Source of the DNA: Rheum nobile
Lineage: Eukaryota > Streptophyta > Magnoliopsida > Caryophyllales > Polygonaceae
Assembly (NCBI GenBank): GCA_027886185.1
Contig: WOAB01000878.1
Location: 5,716,001 to 5,780,000 of the forward strand
Reading direction: 5' to 3'
DNA length: 64,000 bases
Shown here piece after piece: positions 22,776 through 33,387 of this stretch. The notes beneath the pieces were generated by a model. That model did not search any database, was not told where the DNA came from, and saw only the letters and a program-made list of their open reading frames with translations. The stretch's first letter is position 1. The number at the start of each line of letters is the position of its first letter. Position numbers and translations under genes: made by a program.

Positions 22776-23909
22776 TGTTAGGAAACAGAACTCTGGAACT
22801 TAGGTTCCCCTGAGAGTTCCGTTCCTCAGTTTCTCTACTTTTGAAGATGACAAATATTATGATACTAATGTTTTATCTCAAAGATGTGTTTTAAGGAACC
22901 ACATGAATCTACCAAAGGCAGGAAAGTCAAACAGAACTAGGGAACCAAAGGAACAAGACAGCTGAGGGAATCCAGAGGAACCCAGGTGTGCCCAGAAATG
23001 AAGCTTGCGACATTACGATTCCCGAGAAATCTGGGGACACACAACCTCAGACAAAAGGAGTCGAAAACGACTTGTCCGAAGCTTCCAAAATCCTGCCAAG
23101 GTCCAAGAGCTAAAGAACAAGATGCTTAGAGAACCTCTACCTCGGACAGAAATGATGAAAGCGATAGGACATGAAGACGTCGTTGTCCAGAAGACAGTTC
23201 TCAAGCGGCCAGCTTAGTCAACCTCGGACGAAAGCGTTTGGACAATGACATTGCAAGGATCGTCGGAGGTAGTTGACCAACCAAGAGAGATTCAGAGCTG
23301 CCTAGGTTATTTGCACATGCCAAGAACAACGTGAATCAAGGAGAACCATTCAATCTAGGGCAAGCTCAATCTGTGGGAACCCAGAGAGGATCGAGCTGCG
23401 AAAAAGCCTCTATAAAAGGAAGACTAACCCAAGGGTTATCTTCGAGCACAAAAACACGACTCACACTCATTAGCAAATATCTAGTGTGAACCTCCAAACA
23501 AGATCAATAAAGCAAACTGAGATCAAGAGGAACCAGTCAAGGAAGAAGAGCTGAGTGCTGAGTTCCTGTGACTGTAAGTGATAGTTCCTAGGTGCGAAAG
23601 TCTGTTTCTTGGATTGATTATTGATTGTGTTAAGTTATCTAGGATTGTCTAACTGTGTGTAAGGCAAAGGAACTGTGTGTTCGTTCCTAGGATAAGTTGT
23701 AACCAAAAGAGATAAGAAATCAAGAAGTAGACTTTGAAATCCTTTCGAAAGAAAGGTAGTGGTTTTTATCCTAGATTGCTAGTTGGCAATCAAAGGTTTC
23801 CACTATAAGGAACTGGTCATTTGTTTGATTGTTTATTTCCGCTGCGAAAGGAACTGAGAATTGATATTCTTAGTTCCTTAAGTTTTTATCTAACAATCAC
23901 GATCCTACA
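22776..23909 (+). repeat. E4 5' LTR
   Basis: TGTTAGGAAAC...GATCCTACA. TATAAAAG lies at 23411-23418. A 70-codon frame inside occurs in both LTRs and is not a gene. Confidence 0.95.
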
Positions 23910-23911
23910 AT

Positions 23912-23923
23912 TGGTATCAGAGC
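23912..23923 (+). other. E4 primer binding site (Met tRNA)
   Basis: TGGTATCAGAGC begins two bases after the LTR end. Confidence 0.9.
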
Positions 23924-23959
23924 AGGAAACGCTCTAGATCTTTGTTAAGTTTGCAGATC

Positions 23960-25957
23960 ATGTCTCAACCAAGCAAGTTTGAGCTCGGAATCTCCACCAA
24001 CAAGCCACATCTTCGAAAGAAAGGAGAAGAAACATGGTGGGAAAAGTGCATGGAAAGCCACATCAAGACCAACGACTACCAATGCTGGAGGATAGTCGAA
24101 AATGGAGATGGCTATGTCGATCTTAACATGAAGGAAGAAGATTGGAAACCAGAACACTATGTCATCATGGAGAAGAATGCCAAGGCCAGGCAGTTCATCC
24201 TCAATGGATTGGACAGAGAAGACATGGACAAGGTCATAGACATCAAGACAGCAAAGGAGATGTGAAAAGCTCTCAAGGAGATGCATGAAGGAAGTGAGGC
24301 ACTAAAGCAAAGCAGAAAGTTTGCTTTGGAAGGAGAATACCACACCTTTAAAATTATGGAAACTGAGACCATCTCAGAGTACTACTCTCACTTCAACAGA
24401 TTAATTGGAAAGTTGACGGCGGTGGGAGTTGATCTTGATGAAGTCTCCAAGTCCTTAGTGATCATCAATGGACTCAACTCCAAGTTCACCCTTCTCAAGG
24501 GAATCATGAAGAACACTCCAGGCATCCAATCCCTTCCCTTGACCCAAGTCATAGGGAAACTGGAAGTTGAAGAAGGAGAGCACACTAAAGCCAATGCCGA
24601 TAAGAAACTGGAGAAAGGAATCGCCCTTAAGATCTCCAAAGCTTTCTCAAGGCTTGAGATGGAGCAAGAGAACTCAGACTTGGAAGAAGAGGAGGACGAA
24701 CTAACAGCCCTCTTCTCAAAGAATATCAAAAAATTCTTTGTGAAGGGAAGATTCCAAAAGGGCAGTTCCTCCTACAACGGACCCAGAAGGGATCTAAAGG
24801 AAGTCTCTTGTTACGAGTGCAAAGAGAAGGGACACTACGCTAAGAACTGTCCCAACAAGGAAGACTCCAAGGAAGAAGAAAAACCTCAGAGAAAGAAGGC
24901 TCTCGTAGCCTCATGGGGAGAAGATTCAGATGAGGAACTGGATCTGAGCGGCTTCGCTGGAGGAAGATGTCTCATGGCAAAAGGAGACTCAAGCGATTCA
25001 GAAGACCTTGAGGTAACTTCTGATGATCTCTTAAAATCTCTAGTTGATTGTGATAAGAAACAACTTCTTAAGATCATAAAGAAACTAGGGAAGGAAACCA
25101 GTTCCCTTCAACAGAAACTTGATGACTGCGAAGATGAAATTGCATGCTTAACTATTGAGAATTCTGTTTGGAGTAAGAAACTTGATGAAACTGAGAAAGA
25201 CCTAGCTGAAACTCACTCCAAACTCATGGATATTAGAAAAGTGCATGCTAGTATAGATTCTATTAAAGTTCCTTTGCATGCTAACTCTATTGGAAATGAA
25301 ATGCTTCAGTCCATTATTGATAGGTTAGACAATCTCACTGATTCCATTAATGAAAAAATGATAAATCAAATTGTCTTTGTGAGACAACGTCATGGAATAG
25401 GATATGTCAACAACAAGGATAACAATGATGCTGAAAATGAAAAGGCCAGACGAGAACTTGTTGAGATGAATGAGAACCTCAGCATTGCTCTTGCCACCTC
25501 TCGTGACAGGAATCAGTTCCTATCAGAGAAGATCATGGTGCTGAAGAATAAGGCTGAGGTTGCCAAACGTCTCAATGAAGGTTCTCAAAGCCCTAAGAGG
25601 GAACCAAAAGGAAAAGAAAAAATGACTCCTGAAAATCAATGGTTCACCAATTCTTTTGCTCACAAAAATTATGTGGACATGGCCAATAGTAAGGTTAAAA
25701 ACAATGTTGATTTCAACACAAAAATTGAAAAACCTTTTAGGCCAGGAAAAGGAAAGTATGGTCATGTTGTCTACAACCGCTTATGTACCTACTGTGGTAA
25801 GAATGGCCATTACAACACTGATTGTGCTAAGAAAAGGAACTTTGAAAGGGAGAAAAGTGTTTATCACCAGGAAATGAACCAATTCCCTGATTATTCACAA
25901 ACTCGAAATGTTAATCCCCCCAGTAGAGCCAAGCTTCGCTGGGTTCAGAAATCTTAG
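23960..25957 (+). pseudogene. E4 gag with two zinc knuckles
   Basis: The frame starts MSQPSKFELGISTNKPHL at 23960. It has the UBN2-type copia gag core (WWEKCMESHIKTNDY, ETISEYYSHFNRLIGKLTA). A knuckle follows at 24809-24850 (CYECKEKGHYAKNC), then a long coiled-coil-like acidic region, and a second knuckle at 25784-25825 (CTYCGKNGHYNTDC). TGA at 24263 replaces an expected Trp codon. TAG at 25955 ends gag in the same frame as protease, nine bases before 25967. Sireviruses can use stop-codon readthrough for their env-like ORF; whether this TAG is natural or mutational cannot be told from one copy. About 665 codons in total, large for copia gag, which fits Sirevirus. Confidence 0.9.
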
Positions 25958-25966
25958 TTCCCTTGT

Positions 25967-28900
25967 GTGCAGAAAGAAGAGAGGCAACCCCAACTATGGT
26001 ACATTGACAGTGGTTGCTCATGCCATATGACCGAAAAAAGAAATCAAATGACCTCTCTTCAACCTCTCCAAGGAGAAAACATATCCTTTGGAGACAAAAG
26101 CAAAGGGAAAATCTGTGGAATAGGAACTGTGAAACTCAACGATCACATTCAGGTAAACAAAGTTCACCTTGTTGATAGTCTTGGTTTTGATCTAATAAGT
26201 GTGTCACAGCTGTGTGATCAAGGAGACAATGAAGTCAGATTTAGATCAAACGAATGCTCAGTTCTTGACTCTTCGGGACAAATCATCCTAAAAGGAAAGA
26301 GATTCAACAATGTTTACATTGTTGATCCATCCTTCGTCCCCAAGGAGAAACTGTGTCTCTCAACCGTGAATAACCAAGCTGAATTGTGGCACCAACGCCT
26401 CGGTCATGCTAGCACTAAGCTGATTCAAAAGCTACACTCAAAGGAACTAGTCAGAGGATTGCCAAAGCTGAGTGGCACATCTAAGGAACCATGCTCTGAC
26501 TGTGTAAAAGGAAAACAGGCTCGTAGTTCCTTTAAATCCAAAAACATGGTAAGCACATCAAGGCCTCTTGAACTCATCCACATGGATCTTTGTGGACCCA
26601 TGAGAGTTCAAAGCCTAGGAGGGAACAGGTATATTTTTGTTATTGTCGATTACTTCTCTCGCTTTACTTGGACCATTTTCATTAAATCTAAAAGTGAAGT
26701 CATTAATCGCTTTAAAGATCTAGTTCCCTTGTTAGAAAAATCTCTTGATTGTTCACTAAATGCTATTCGGTCTTACCATGGTACCGAATTCGAAAATGGA
26801 GAATTTCTAACCTTTTGCAGTGAGCATGGCATCGATCACAACTTCTCTGCACCATACACTCCTCAACAGAATGGAGTAGTAGAAAGGAAGAACAGGACCT
26901 TGGAGGACATGGCTCGAACTATGCTGATCTCAAGTGGACTCTCCCAATCATTTTGGGTTGAGGCGATCAACAAAGTGTGCTACATCATCAATAGAGCCAT
27001 GCTTCGCCCAATCTCAGAGAGGACACCCTATGAACTCCTAAGAGGAAGAGTTCCCAACATTTCACATCTGAGAGTGTTCGGATGCAAATGCTTCATGCAC
27101 AACAATGGGAAAGACAATCTTGGCAAGTTCGACCCAAGAAGTGATGAAGGAATCTTCATTGGTTATGCCTCAGGCAGTAAGGCATACAAGGTCTTCAACA
27201 AAAGGACTAAAAAGGTAGAAGAAAGTATTCATGTTATTTTTAATGAAAAATCACTTGGAAAGATTGTGCAGAACATCACCAGTTCCTTTGAAGACCCATT
27301 TCCCAAGTCATCTCAAGAAGATCCAGATGAAGATGTCACTCCTCCCAGCTCCTGTCCTGCTGATCGGAACCCTCCAATGGCTCCCCCACCGGCTCCCATG
27401 GATAATGAACAACAATCCATTTCTGGGAACCATGAGCATGACGACAACATCTGTGGAGACTTCAATGATTCATCTTCCCACATGATCTTCAATGGAGAAG
27501 GTGATCCTAACAAGGAAGCTGAATGCTCAACTCAGAATGTCTCCACATCAAATGCTCTGGCTCCCAACAGAGAAAGAAGAATCGTCAAACCTCCAGTCAG
27601 GTATGAACATCTAACCTTCTTTGCTTTTAATGCCTTTCTGTCTATTGTGGAACCAAAGAACATAGGTGAAGCATTGAAGGATGCGGACTGGATCCAAGCT
27701 ATGCAAGAAGAGCTTCATCAGTTTGAAAGGAACAAAGTATGGCATCTAGTTCCCCGCCCCAAGGATAAACACATCATAGGAACTAGATGGGTCTTCAGAA
27801 ACAAGCTGGATGATACAGGAGCTGTGATAAGGAATAAAGCAAGACTTGTTGCTCAAGGATACAATCAACAAGAAGACATCGACTATGATGAAACCTATGC
27901 TCCAGTGGCAAGGATTGAGGCAATAAGATTGTTGATTGCCTTCGTATCACACAAAGGGCTCAAGTTGTTCCAAATGGATGTTTAGACGGCCTTCCTCAAT
28001 GGAATTCTTCAAGAAGAAGTCTATGTGAAGCAACCTCCAGGTTTTGAAGATGATGATCATCCAGATCATGTCTACTTTCTAGACAAGGCACTCTATGGCC
28101 TCAAGCAAGCTCTCAGAGCTTGGTATGATCGTCTTGCCCAGTTCTTACTCTCAAATGGCTACAGGCGTGGAATTATTGATAAGACTATCTTCATCCTAGA
28201 AGAAGAAGGTAACATCTTAGTGGTTCAAATCTATGTTGATGATATCATTTTTTGTTCCACTAACCTGTCCCTTGTAGACAAGTTCAAAGACTTAATGAGC
28301 AGTGAATTTGAAATGAGTTTAATTGGGGAACTCACATTCTTCCTCGGATTACAAATCACTCAAAAGGAAGATGGCATTCAAATCCATCAACAGAAGTATG
28401 TCAGAGAACTACTGAAGAAGTTCAAAATGGATTCATGCAAGCCTCTCTCCACTCCCATATCCACCATTGCCCATCTGGATAAGGACCACTCGAGTCCTCT
28501 AGTGGAGGAGAAGCTCTATAGAGGTATGATAGGCTCACTCATGTACCTAACCGCTAGTCGACCAGACATTGTCTTTGCTGTTGGCTTGTGTGCTAGGTTC
28601 CAATCTTGTCCGAGAGAAACCCACTTGGCTGCTGTGAAGAGAATACTTCGATATCTCAAGGGAACGGACGATCTCTGCATTTGGTACCCCAAAGAATGTC
28701 CCTTTGAGCTCATGGGTTTCACTGATGCTGATTATGCTGGATTTTTGGTGGATAGAAAGAGCACTTCTCGAATGGCACAGTTCCTAGGCCCTTGCCTTGT
28801 GTCATGGGGATCAAAGAAACAAGTTTCAGTCTCCCTCTCCACCACAGAATCCGAGTACATTGCGGCTGCCTCCTGTTGTTCCCAACTTCTCTGGCTAAAG

Positions 28901-29179
28901 CAACAACTCGCGGACTTTGGTATGTCTTATGGCCCTCTCACTATTCTTTGTGATAACACTAGTGCCATAAACATCTCTAAGAATCTTGTGCATCATACTA
29001 GGACCAAGCATATTGACATAAGACATCATTTTCTTAGAGATCATGTTGAGAAGGGAAACATCATTATGAAATTTTGTAGAACTGAAGATCAAGTTGCAGA
29101 TATATTCACCAAGGCATTGAATAGAGTTCCTTTCGAGAACCTTAGATTGGAACTAGGAATGATTCATATTACTCAGTAG
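25967..29179 (+). pseudogene. E4 pol: protease, integrase, RT, RNase H
   Basis: Protease: WYIDSGCSCHMT. Integrase zinc site: HQRLGHAS, then CSDCVKGKQ; core: HMDLCGPMRV, then RSYHGTEFENGEF where RSDHGTEF is normal, and PQQNGVVERKNRTLEDMART. The second catalytic Asp is therefore Tyr, which should abolish integration. RT: IGTRWVFRNKLDD, then FQMDV followed by TAG (27983) where MDVKTAFLNG is normal, then ALYGLKQALRAWYDRL and IYVDDIIFCSTN. RNase H: TDADYAGFLVDRKSTS and TTESEYIAAA, ending KALNRVPFENLRLELGM. Frame is otherwise continuous with gag, so only point changes separate it from an open polyprotein. Confidence 0.94.
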
Positions 29180-30035
29180 TGACCTCAGTTCAAAGAATTA
29201 TTTCCAGTTCCCCTGATTGACTAGTTTAAGATATTTAACTTGTTGAGTCTTGATGTCCTTGTGTTATATCTTTTGCTACAAACCCCTCTTGTCATAATTG
29301 TTTCTTAAAAAGGCTTAGATTAAAATTTTCTGGATCGTCTCCTTTTAGTCCTCATTATTCTTTCAATTCCTCATTGCTCAAGTTTTCTTGTTGACCCAAA
29401 AGTCACAATCTGATCATATTTCTAACCCATCATTACAAGCCGAGATGATGATTGTGTACTAAGACCTACCCTTACCTCATTGCTAAATTTAATTCTCTAT
29501 GATCCATCTCTAAACCCTCTCTGAGAATTATTGTACAATGCGAAAAATAGCCTATCCTGATTCCTTGTATGGCAACGTACTATTTTTGGTTCCATTGTTT
29601 TAACCCACACCAAAGGTTCCCATACATCCCTCTAGCTCACTGAAAATATCGCCAGAAAGGAACCAGAACTTAAAGTCTCTCCAACGGCTCGTTTGGCTCT
29701 TCCCAGAAGCTATTTATGGCAAATTCACAGGGATAAGGCACGTCTCATCAGTGGCAGAATCTCTCTCTCTCTCTCTTCTCTGAATGGACAAATTTTCAAA
29801 ATTGAGTTAGCCGTTCCGAAAAGCTACAACTTCCATTAATGCTCCGGATTGGCCTTGATCTTCTCAACGGCTGGATTTGATTCAACGGTCACCTCTGCTC
29901 TTAATCTTCAGAGATCTTCACCGCCTTTAAAGAGTTGCCCTGTTCATCCAAGCTAATCCCACAACTCGCCATTTCTCTGATCTTCTACTTCTCTCTCTCT
30001 CTCTCTCAAACACAGAAATCCTTAAATCCTCAAAA
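29180..30035 (+). other. E4 spacer between pol and env-position ORF
   Basis: C/T-rich sequence without a gene. Short CT repeats lie at 29762-29782 and 29990-30006, just before the downstream ORF, and may belong to its leader. Confidence 0.6.
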
Positions 30036-31643
30036 ATGGCAAACCAAAACCCTAATGTTATCCTGAATGAGGAAGAGGCTTCCATTCTCAGAGCCTTTCG
30101 AGAAAAGAAGGCAGCTTCATCTTCTAATCCCATTTCTGCCACCTCCTCTCAAAAATCCCAACCTAAAGAGACAGCAGTAGAGAACCCTGTGGTGAAACCA
30201 GTGGAGCAACTCAAAGAGAAAATTGCGGAGCCACCAAAGGAACAGGCTGAGGAGAAAGCCTTGGCCATCACTCTGGCCTCTGAATCGGCCACCAAATCCG
30301 CCTCCGAAGGTGGCTCTCATGACTCCTCGCCTGACAAGTCTCTCCAAGATCTCCTCAGCACTGAGCCCTCACCAGTAAGCCTCAAATCCAAAACCCCTTC
30401 TAACCCTGGTCCCTCTGTCGCCACTAGAATGCAACAAAGAAAGAGGAGTTCCCAAGCCATAGTTCCCTATGAAACCAAATCCACAAAAAGAGCCAAAATC
30501 ACCTCTCTCTCTGCCTCCTCCTCCCTGGGTCAGGTTTCCTCTTTCTTCTCTAAGAGGAAGATCCTTAAGCCTCTCATAATCGGCAAGGAGTTCTGGACCC
30601 AAGAACTGGAAGAAGATGCGGAAATGTTTGGAGAAGCCCTGAATGAGTTCCATTCTCTGCTGCAGTTTCAAGGATGGGACGAGATGCTGTTTAAACCCTT
30701 CTCTGCTTCTGATGAGATTGTCCGCTTGTTTTACCAGTCTATGGAGTTTGTGCATGCGAAGGAGAACTCTCCCTGTAACGACGCCATTCTTATATGGAAG
30801 GGAACCAGCTATCCTCTGTCTGCCAACCTAATTGCGTCTGCTCTAGGAATCGAGTCAAGGTCTGGGTTTGGCATTCTGCCTCAAAAGAAGGGATGGCCCA
30901 AAGGAAAGGGCTACAAATCCAAGGGAGCAGTGGTCAAGAAAATCTATGATGGCGCCTCCCCCTCATCTTTGGAGACAAAGGATCTCTCCATCGCAAACAA
31001 GTTGTTACACTTCTGGATCACCCGCAATCTGGTTCCCAGACAGGAGCACCGGAATAATGTTCTCATCACATATGCCATCTACATGGACAAGGTGCTCTCT
31101 GGTGTTCAATTGGATCTCCCTCGCATTGTCTTAGCCCACATGCAGTTCTGCTCATCCCATGACTCCCATGCTTTACCCTTCCCTCACATCATCAAAAACA
31201 TTCTCTCAAACCTTCACCAGTACCCAGTTGATCTGCCTGAGACAGTCTATAGCAAGTGTCTTACCATAGCCACAGTTCGGAAGTTGAAGACAAAGGAACA
31301 ACAAGACCCCCCTTCTGAAGCTCAAGCTCAACTGCCTAAGGAAAAGGCCAGTTCCCAGGGCCCTTCTAGTTCCCACCCACAGCAACCCCCCTCTTCAGAC
31401 TCCTCTGTGATCCTTCTTGCTCTGAATCGTATTGAAAAAGCTATCATGGAAGGCTCGACTGCCATACCGGTCGCCATCCATGATCAAGTAAGAGAGTTGG
31501 GGCGCATTAGTTCTGTTGTCGTAAGTTTGGTGGAAGTTCTGCCGCAGGATTGGCAAGGTGCAATCAGTGCTCATCAGGCCGCGGGCCAACATGTAGAAAC
31601 CGACGACAAGGTCGAAGCAGAGGAGGCCGCTACTACGCCATAG
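30036..31643 (+). CDS. E4 env-position ORF (putative plant transposon protein family)
   Basis: A 535-codon open frame from MANQNPNVILNEEEASILRA. Residues 1-170 are Ser/Pro/Lys-rich and low complexity, with a basic stretch (STKRAKI). Residues 180-410 form a folded-looking part: PLIIGKEFWTQELEEDAEMF, LLQFQGWDEMLF, FVHAKENSPCNDAI, IASALGIESRSGFGILP and LHFWITRNLVPRQEH. This resembles the plant 'putative plant transposon protein' family seen after pol in Sireviruses. Residues 410-460 are Gln/Pro/Ser-rich. I see no signal peptide, membrane segment or furin-like site, so an envelope role is not supported by sequence. It stays open although gag and pol carry three stops. Confidence 0.85.
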   Translation: MANQNPNVILNEEEASILRAFREKKAASSSNPISATSSQKSQPKETAVENPVVKPVEQLKEKIAEPPKEQAEEKALAITLASESATKSASEGGSHDSSPDKSLQDLLSTEPSPVSLKSKTPSNPGPSVATRMQQRKRSSQAIVPYETKSTKRAKITSLSASSSLGQVSSFFSKRKILKPLIIGKEFWTQELEEDAEMFGEALNEFHSLLQFQGWDEMLFKPFSASDEIVRLFYQSMEFVHAKENSPCNDAILIWKGTSYPLSANLIASALGIESRSGFGILPQKKGWPKGKGYKSKGAVVKKIYDGASPSSLETKDLSIANKLLHFWITRNLVPRQEHRNNVLITYAIYMDKVLSGVQLDLPRIVLAHMQFCSSHDSHALPFPHIIKNILSNLHQYPVDLPETVYSKCLTIATVRKLKTKEQQDPPSEAQAQLPKEKASSQGPSSSHPQQPPSSDSSVILLALNRIEKAIMEGSTAIPVAIHDQVRELGRISSVVVSLVEVLPQDWQGAISAHQAAGQHVETDDKVEAEEAATTP

Positions 31644-32248
31644 GAACGCTTGTTATGGTTCCCTGTGCTGTAACTCCACAGCGAGCTAGTAGTTTCCCTT
31701 AGGATCCTACTCCCCTCTTCTATCCCATTGTTGTCTTCCCTAAGATTGCTCTTGTTGTTCTCCTTGTTGTTTGTTGCTTGTGTTGTTGTCTTTTGCCGAC
31801 TGTAGTTTTTGTTGGATGTTGTGTGTCTTTGAACAATGATCAGTGAAGCTTTAATGATTATCTTTAGTTTCGTTCACATGATCGATTTGTCTTTGCCTTA
31901 AGTTTTCATTATGCCTTTTATGGGTTTGATGCAATCGCATATTTACTTGGATATCATGTTCTTAACTTGTACTTAATCTTTTCGATGATGTCAAAAGGGG
32001 GAAGAAAAGGATAGGAACCTTGAACTTTGAGACTACTGGATTAATAGGAACTCTGAACTAGTTCTACTTCTAAGGGGGAATTTAAAATCAACTCGTTCAC
32101 TTGCTTAGGGGGAATTTACAACCATTGAATGTTCAAACACTAATCTGAAATGTTGTAAATCCCTTTATCTCAATATGGTCTCATAAGATTCAAAGTCATA
32201 TTATGTTGCCAGGTTTCTTGTATTTGTCATCATCAAAAAGGGGGAAAT
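31644..32248 (+). other. E4 3' region with repeated polypurine tracts
   Basis: Purine runs of the form A(A/G)GGGGGAA occur at about 31993, 32072, 32107 and finally 32235-32248, directly before the 3' LTR. Multiplied purine tracts near the 3' LTR are a known Sirevirus feature. No gene is seen. Confidence 0.75.
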
Positions 32249-33382
32249 TGTTAGGAAACGGAACTCTGGAACTTAGGTTCCCCTGAGAGTTCCGTTCCTC
32301 AGTTTCTCTACTTTTGAAGATGACAAATATTATGATACTAATGTTTTATCTCAAAGATGTGTTTTAAGGAACCACAGGAATCTACCAAAGGCAGGAAAGT
32401 CAAACAGAACTAGGGAACCAAAGGAACAAGATAGCTGAAGGAATCTAGAGGAACCCAGGTGAGCCCAGAAATGAGGCTTGCGACATTACGATTCCCGAGA
32501 AATCTGGGGACACACAACCTCGGACAAAAGGAGTCGAAAACGACTTGTCCGAAGCTTCCAAAATCCTGCCAAGGTCCAAGAGCTAAAGAACAAGATGCCT
32601 AGAGAACCTCTACCTCGGACAGAAACGATGAAAGCGACAGGACATGAAGACGTCGCTGTCCAAAAGACAGTTCCCAAGCGGCCAGCTTAGTCAACCTCGG
32701 ACGAAAGCGTTTGGACAATGACATTGCAAGGATCGTCTGAGGTAGTTGACCAACCAAGAGAGATTCAGAGCTGCCTAGGTTGTTTGCACATGCCAAGAAC
32801 AATGTGAATCAAGGAGAACCACTCAATCTAGGGCAAGCTCAATCTGTGGGAACCCAGAGAGGATCGAGCTGAGAAGAAGCCTCTATAAAAGGAAGACTAA
32901 CCCAAGGGTTATCTTCGAGCACAAAAACACGACTCACACTCATTAGCAAATATCTAGTGTGAACCTCCAAACAAGATCAACAAAGCAAACTGAGATCAAG
33001 AGGAACCAGTCAAGGAAGAAGAGCTGAGTGCTGAGTTCCTGTGACTGTAAGTGATAGTTCCTAGGTGCGAAAGTCTGTTTCTTGGATTGATTATTGATTG
33101 TGTTAAGTTATCTAGGATTGTCTAACTGTGTGTAAGGCAAAGGAACTGTGTGTTCGTTCCTAGGATAAGCTGTAACCAAAAGAGATAAGAAATCAAGAAG
33201 TAGACTTTGAAATCATTTCGAAAGAAAGGTAGTGGTTTTTATCCTAGATTGCTAGTTGGCAATCAAAGGTTTCCACTATAAGGAACTGGTCATTTGTTTG
33301 ATTGTTTATTTTCACTGCGAAAGGAACTGAGAATTGATATTCTGAGTTCCTTAAGTTTTTATCTAACAATCACGATCCTACA
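32249..33382 (+). repeat. E4 3' LTR
   Basis: Same length as the 5' LTR, with differences scattered mainly as transitions. TATAAAAG lies at 32884-32891. Confidence 0.95.
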
Positions 33383-33387
33383 GATGG

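Larger units (their letters stand above)
22776..33382 (+). mobile_element. E4: Ty1/copia Sirevirus-like element with env-position ORF
   Basis: The 10,607-base element has LTRs of equal length (1,134 bases) and a GATGG duplication at 22771-22775 and 33383-33387. By eye the LTRs differ at roughly thirty positions, so it is the youngest insertion here by context and among the youngest by divergence. Gene order protease-integrase-RT-RNase H marks Ty1/copia. The large gag with two zinc knuckles, an extra ORF after pol and several repeated purine tracts before the 3' LTR are Sirevirus traits. Three in-frame stops and a changed integrase residue show this copy is inactive. Confidence 0.95.
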
